Shown here one piece after another: positions 12,634 to 16,227 of a stretch of 16,227 nucleotides of DNA (its first letter is position 1; each line of letters starts with the position of its first letter). The DNA lies in the NCBI RefSeq assembly GCF_937874145.1, contig NZ_CALNBI010000395.1, forward strand, positions 1 to 16,227, given 5' to 3'. The stretch comes from an uncultured Chitinophaga sp. GTDB lineage: Bacteria; Bacteroidota; Bacteroidia; Chitinophagales; Chitinophagaceae. Position numbers and translations under genes: made by a program. The notes under the pieces were generated by a model. That model was not told where the DNA came from. It saw nothing but the letters and a program-made list of their open reading frames with translations, and searched no databases.

Positions 12634-14049
12634 TTATTCGCGGATGAATATATCGGTCGGCGAACCGGGGATGCCTGTTGTTTTACGGATCAGGTCGCCA
12701 AAGTGGCCTACGGAAGTATCCAGGATATGCAGCTCCCCTTCTACCCCCACCACCAAAACGTTTCCGTTCTGCTCGATCTTCAACAGGGTGATATCCTTCC
12801 CGCCGAAGGCGGCGTTCAGTTCACGGATTTCTTCATTCAGCGGGTTAAACCGGTAAATTTTGCCGTTGCCGCTGAAATAGAACACGCCTACGGGAGATAC
12901 CGCCCATTTGGTGGTAGCGGTCACCAGGCTGTCGCCCTTGAATTTCTTCATTTCGCGGGCGTTAAACTGCTGCCTGCCGTCTCTCCAGTTCAACCCGAAA
13001 CGCAGCTGCATCGTTTTGCCGAGGGAATCGCAGAACGCATAGATGTCGTTGTCGCTGAACTTCTCCATGTACAGGAGATCCATGCCGAGGTCTTTGGGAA
13101 CAAAGGCGGAATCGAACACGGTATAAGTGGTGTCGAGGTAAGTGCCGGGCAGGAAGCGAACGAAACGTTGCTTTTCCTTGTCGAAACCAAGGAAGTGGGA
13201 AACCGCCTGGCCGTTTTCCGTCAGCTCCTGCAGCAGTTGCGGCGCGAGCTTGTACTCGCCGTTCACCGCCACGCCGAAGAAGCCGTAATACGAACCGAAA
13301 GGCGCGGTCTCAAAAGTACCCATGAACAGCTGGTCGTTGATGATCGCCGTAGTGGTACCGTTGAGGTTGCGCAGGAAATAATCCGCGCGGGCCGCCGCCA
13401 TCGGCTGGTAGAAGTTCTCTTTCAGCGAGCGCACTTTGCCGAGGGTATTGGCGTCAATCAGCACACCGCCTTCGTTACCGCCGAACGTAAGCCAGTACTG
13501 CGTGATCTGGTTCATGTAGAACTGGTTCCGCACCTGTACGATCTGGCGCGGACCGCCAGGCAGCACCGTTTTGTTGATGGCTTCGTAAATATCCGCCTGC
13601 AGCGTACCGTCGGGTTTAATGAACGACAGCGAGGTGCTGCCGGCATCGCCGCTCAGCACGAGCGAACCACGGGTAAAGGCGGTTTGACCGCTGATGATGA
13701 AATCATAATAATACTTCTGCCCGGTATTGTTGTCGGTCACCTTCAGCAACACGGTATAGCGCGCGGCGCCGAGGCCGTACACGATACGGAGGTCGCGGGT
13801 GAAGTAATCGTCGGTAGTGGCGCGCTCGGGAACATTGATCTTCCATTCGCAGGAATAATCGTTCGGGCCGCTGTTGAGGGTGATGACAGGCGCCACGATG
13901 AGGCTGTCGCCCGACATCACGTGGTACACCGAATCCAACCCGGACATAACCGGGGCCGGCACATCCACATAATCGTAATTGCCTTTATCCTTGTAGCAAC
14001 CGGCGGCGATGGCCGAAAGGCAGAGTATGAACAGGTAAATCTTTTTCAT
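12634..14049 (-). CDS. PKD-like family surface lipoprotein
   Basis: A 471-residue lipoprotein: signal MKKIYLFILCLSAIAAGC with the lipidated cysteine at C18, then YKDKGNYDYV. The next ~110 residues look like a PKD-type immunoglobulin-like domain (YSCEWKINVPE, then YTVLLKVTDNNTGQKYYYDF). The remainder is rich in beta strands with propeller-like repeats (FDKEKQRFVRF, YFSGNGKIYRFNP, VVGVEGELHILD). This fits the PKD-like lipoproteins found beside SusC/SusD pairs in Bacteroidota, thought to be accessory substrate-binding proteins on the cell surface. An ATG at 14061, adding MLQA, overlaps the stop codon of the preceding gene as TAATG and would allow translational coupling; I prefer 14049 for its standard lipoprotein start, but either is possible. 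Confidence 0.85.
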   Translation of the reverse strand: MKKIYLFILCLSAIAAGCYKDKGNYDYVDVPAPVMSGLDSVYHVMSGDSLIVAPVITLNSGPNDYSCEWKINVPERATTDDYFTRDLRIVYGLGAARYTVLLKVTDNNTGQKYYYDFIISGQTAFTRGSLVLSGDAGSTSLSFIKPDGTLQADIYEAINKTVLPGGPRQIVQVRNQFYMNQITQYWLTFGGNEGGVLIDANTLGKVRSLKENFYQPMAAARADYFLRNLNGTTTAIINDQLFMGTFETAPFGSYYGFFGVAVNGEYKLAPQLLQELTENGQAVSHFLGFDKEKQRFVRFLPGTYLDTTYTVFDSAFVPKDLGMDLLYMEKFSDNDIYAFCDSLGKTMQLRFGLNWRDGRQQFNAREMKKFKGDSLVTATTKWAVSPVGVFYFSGNGKIYRFNPLNEEIRELNAAFGGKDITLLKIEQNGNVLVVGVEGELHILDTSVGHFGDLIRKTTGIPGSPTDIFIRE

Positions 14050-14060
14050 GGCTTGCAGCA

Positions 14061-14903
14061 TTAGATGACCGGGTCTCCGTCTTCATCGGTGAAATAATAA
14101 CGTCCGTCTGCCGGGTTGAGCGTGAGGATGTATTTCTTCGCGGTGTTTTCGCTGTGATAGAACTCCAGCGTACCGTTGGCGCCGGGCGTCACCACGTATC
14201 CTTCTTCCGGGTTTTCTTCCGTCCAGGTTTTGGGATTGGCGAGGAAGGCGCGGAAGCGGCGGGTGTGGTAGAGTACTTTCGGCGTAGCCTGCCAGTCGGT
14301 ACGGTCTTCCGTGAGCCGGTTGGTGCCGGATACGCGGATGAACAGTTCGTGTTTTACGCGGGAGTATTCACCCAGGTCGTTCTGCCAGATTTCCCACCAA
14401 AGCGGTTTTTCCAACCTGTTGGAGAAGATGATTTTGGCAGTATCCAGCTTGGGGAACATCGTGTTGAAGTCGCCGGTAGGCTGCAGCTGCAGGAAGAGCC
14501 GCACGGCCTTCTCCGCCAGCAGCGGATCGGTGTTATAAATGATCACCGGGATATCGAACCTCCCCGAATCCGCGGGAAGCACGTATTCCGATTCCAGCGC
14601 TTTGAAATGGAGGCCCGACTGCGCGGTGGTTTTACCGGCCACCAGCGTCACTTTCACCTTGCGGCCCGCGGTGGTTCTGTTACCGGAAAGGCGCACGGGC
14701 AAAAGGATCGTGTCGAAAGATTTATCGGGGAACAGCGCGAAGGAATAGATCACGCTGTCGATACGCTGGTTCGTCAGGTCGCTGGAGCTGAAATCGAAGT
14801 AAACGCCGTCGTCGGATTTATATAAGAGGTCATCTCCTTTTTCGCATCCTGCCAGCCATCCGGCGGCCAGCAGGCAAATGATGATTTTGGTTATTTTCTT
14901 CAT
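14061..14903 (-). CDS. DUF4843-type lipoprotein
   Basis: A 280-residue lipoprotein with a signal peptide whose lipobox is WLAGC (cysteine C20), followed by EKGDD. The mature part starts with a strand DGVYFDFSS and has the DTILLPVRLSGN and GLHFKALESEYVLPADSGRFDIPVIIYNT segments typical of DUF4843 proteins. Then come LWWEIWQNDLGEYSRVKHELFI and a C-terminal YYFTDEDGDP. DUF4843 genes commonly follow susD in Bacteroidota outer-membrane uptake operons; their exact role is unknown, presumably surface substrate binding. It starts 12 bases after the susD stop, and its own stop overlaps a possible start of the next gene (TAATG), so translation of the two may be coupled. Confidence 0.85.
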   Translation of the reverse strand: MKKITKIIICLLAAGWLAGCEKGDDLLYKSDDGVYFDFSSSDLTNQRIDSVIYSFALFPDKSFDTILLPVRLSGNRTTAGRKVKVTLVAGKTTAQSGLHFKALESEYVLPADSGRFDIPVIIYNTDPLLAEKAVRLFLQLQPTGDFNTMFPKLDTAKIIFSNRLEKPLWWEIWQNDLGEYSRVKHELFIRVSGTNRLTEDRTDWQATPKVLYHTRRFRAFLANPKTWTEENPEEGYVVTPGANGTLEFYHSENTAKKYILTLNPADGRYYFTDEDGDPVI

Positions 14904-14915
14904 GAGTTGGCAGGT

Positions 14916-16227
14916 TTAACGGTTACCGTAAGCGAGCTCGTCGTCCGGCCAGGGGAAGACGAATATTTGCTGGTTGGGCTGGATGGTATTGCCACCCAGT
15001 CCGGGGTATGCGCGGTTCAGCCGCTTGTACATGTAGAAGATTTGACCTTCCCCGAAGAATTCCTTCCTGGCGTCTTTCACGAGTTCGTTCATGAAAACGG
15101 TTTTGGAGGGATCATTCAGCGGGATGCCCATACCGCGTTGTTTGCGGACGGCATTGAGGTACTCCCATCCTTTCGCGGGATCGGCATCGTACACAGCTTC
15201 GGCGGCGATGTAATACATCTCGCTGAGGCGCAGCATGGGGATCATGAGGTCGTGGAGGTTTTTGTCGCCGTTGCGGCTGTATTTCTCCAGGCGCATATAC
15301 CCGCCGGTGGAGCTGTTCTGCTGGGAGAACCATTGCTTGTACCGGAAATCCTCCGCGCCGGGGCCCGCCACTTCATACATGGTCCGCAATTCACCGGGAG
15401 GCGTGTTCAGCGTGGTGCCTTCACCATTCCGCAGTCGGTCGTACAGCGGGTTGGTCATGTTCGGCGCATACAGGCCGAAGAGCAACTCTTTGTACAGAAT
15501 ACGGTCTTTCTGCTGATCGTCGGGGTTCAGGAAATCCGTCTGCCGCGTCCAGGGGAACTTGTTGGATTCGATCACTTCCTTCGCCATCTCGAGCGCTGCA
15601 GCATGGTTGCCGGCGTAGAGCTGCACGCGGGCCAGGGTGCCGGTTACCGCGTAGTAATTGAAGCGGTGTCGGCGGTGCTGGAGGAACATCGGGCCGGAAA
15701 CTTCCGTGGAAGAATCGGGCGTCGTATATCCTACTTTATAACCCGGCTTCACGATGGGGTCTGTATGCTTCAACAGCTCCCGCGCCGCGGTAAGATCCCG
15801 GATCACGGAATCCAGCACCTGGCGCAATGTATACACCGGCGTCGTTGCCCGGGAGAAGGTGGTCACGTAGGGAATGCCCTGTGCACCGGGCGTTGCCAGC
15901 GGAGCGGCCGCGAACTGGCGCAGCACATCGAAGTGGCACCAGGCCCGCATCGCCAAAGCTTCGCCTTTGATCAGGTCACGTTCCGATGCTTCCAGCAAAT
16001 TGCCGGAACCATCCACATGTTCCAGGATAAGGTTGCTGTTGGCCACTACCGTATAAAGACCGGACCAGCTATCCTTCTGGCGGTTGATGAAATTATTGTC
16101 GCGGTAGTTGAACAGCATGGTCTGGCGGAAGCCGGAATTGTCCACTACATCGATATTGTAATTCTGTGCGAGCACATCGAGCGTGCCTGCGATCAGCTCC
16201 CTGCCGTAAAGGTCTTCCTTCACGCTG
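14916..16227 (-). CDS. SusD/RagB-family surface nutrient-binding protein (5' end cut by window edge)
   Basis: The frame is open to the window end (codon AGC precedes the GTG at 16223), so the N-terminal part with the lipoprotein signal lies outside. The visible ~436 residues show the SusD pattern. A TPR-like helical segment (LIKGEALAMRAWCHFDVLRQFA) comes first, then IPYVTTFSRATTPVYTLRQVLDSVIRDLTAARELL, and later the conserved MLRLSEMYYIAAEAVYDADPAKGWEYLNAVRKQRG. The C-terminal region has KEFFGEGQIFYMYKRLNR and ends in FPWPDDELAYGNR. SusD proteins form the lid of a SusC TonB-dependent transporter and bind substrate at the outer-membrane surface. A susC gene is expected immediately upstream. 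No carbohydrate enzyme lies in the visible part of the operon, so the substrate could be a glycan, a peptide or something else. Confidence 0.93.
   Translation of the reverse strand, partial: SVKEDLYGRELIAGTLDVLAQNYNIDVVDNSGFRQTMLFNYRDNNFINRQKDSWSGLYTVVANSNLILEHVDGSGNLLEASERDLIKGEALAMRAWCHFDVLRQFAAAPLATPGAQGIPYVTTFSRATTPVYTLRQVLDSVIRDLTAARELLKHTDPIVKPGYKVGYTTPDSSTEVSGPMFLQHRRHRFNYYAVTGTLARVQLYAGNHAAALEMAKEVIESNKFPWTRQTDFLNPDDQQKDRILYKELLFGLYAPNMTNPLYDRLRNGEGTTLNTPPGELRTMYEVAGPGAEDFRYKQWFSQQNSSTGGYMRLEKYSRNGDKNLHDLMIPMLRLSEMYYIAAEAVYDADPAKGWEYLNAVRKQRGMGIPLNDPSKTVFMNELVKDARKEFFGEGQIFYMYKRLNRAYPGLGGNTIQPNQQIFVFPWPDDELAYGNR

Noticed and set aside
12703..14064. Plus-strand open frame of 453 codons opposite the PKD-like lipoprotein gene
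   Set aside because: It is antisense to a lipoprotein with clear signal peptide and operon context; the composition looks like a shadow frame.

Overview
The window looks like a chromosomal segment of a Bacteroidota bacterium, most likely a GC-rich member of the Chitinophagaceae (Chitinophaga-like). The reasons are a SusD/RagB protein followed by DUF4843-type and PKD-like lipoproteins, a DUF4369-type TlpA protein, and recurrent Bacteroidota promoter elements (TTTG or TTG, a gap of 18-23 bases, then TAnnTTTG) instead of classical -10/-35 boxes. The genus is inferred, not proven. I see no tRNA, rRNA, CRISPR array, insertion sequence or phage gene.

Layout: (1) 1-1718 holds the 3' part of a B12-binding-type radical SAM gene (+), which meets a DEAD-box-type RNA helicase (-, 1721-3046) tail to tail with two bases between them. 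(2) 3131-5900 holds three minus-strand genes: a secreted YceI-family protein, a secreted protein of unknown function and a LuxE/PaaK-type acyltransferase. The 292-base gap 3758-4049 is not empty: it holds a candidate plus-strand small RNA with a promoter-like element, two long-range helices and a strong intrinsic terminator. (3) 6010-11179 is a plus-strand run: a small lipoprotein, an acyl-CoA carboxylase beta subunit with its own terminator, a UbiA-like membrane protein with a degenerate first motif, an M42 aminopeptidase and biotin synthase (bioB). (4) 11233-11374 is an intergenic stretch between two converging terminators and holds a long imperfect hairpin. (5) 11441-16227 is a minus-strand outer-membrane uptake operon, read as susD (cut by the window edge), DUF4843 lipoprotein, PKD-like lipoprotein and TlpA-like thioredoxin; a susC partner is expected just outside.

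Functional links: biotin synthase makes the cofactor that the carboxylase holoenzyme needs, although its biotin-carrying alpha subunit is not in the window. The susD operon encodes one uptake and periplasmic-redox unit; no glycoside hydrolase is present, so the substrate cannot be named. The others look like independent single genes.

The two most notable non-coding signals are the candidate small RNA at about 3850-4051 and a pattern in which five genes have the -7 promoter element ending only 4-7 bases before the ATG, which predicts leaderless mRNAs.
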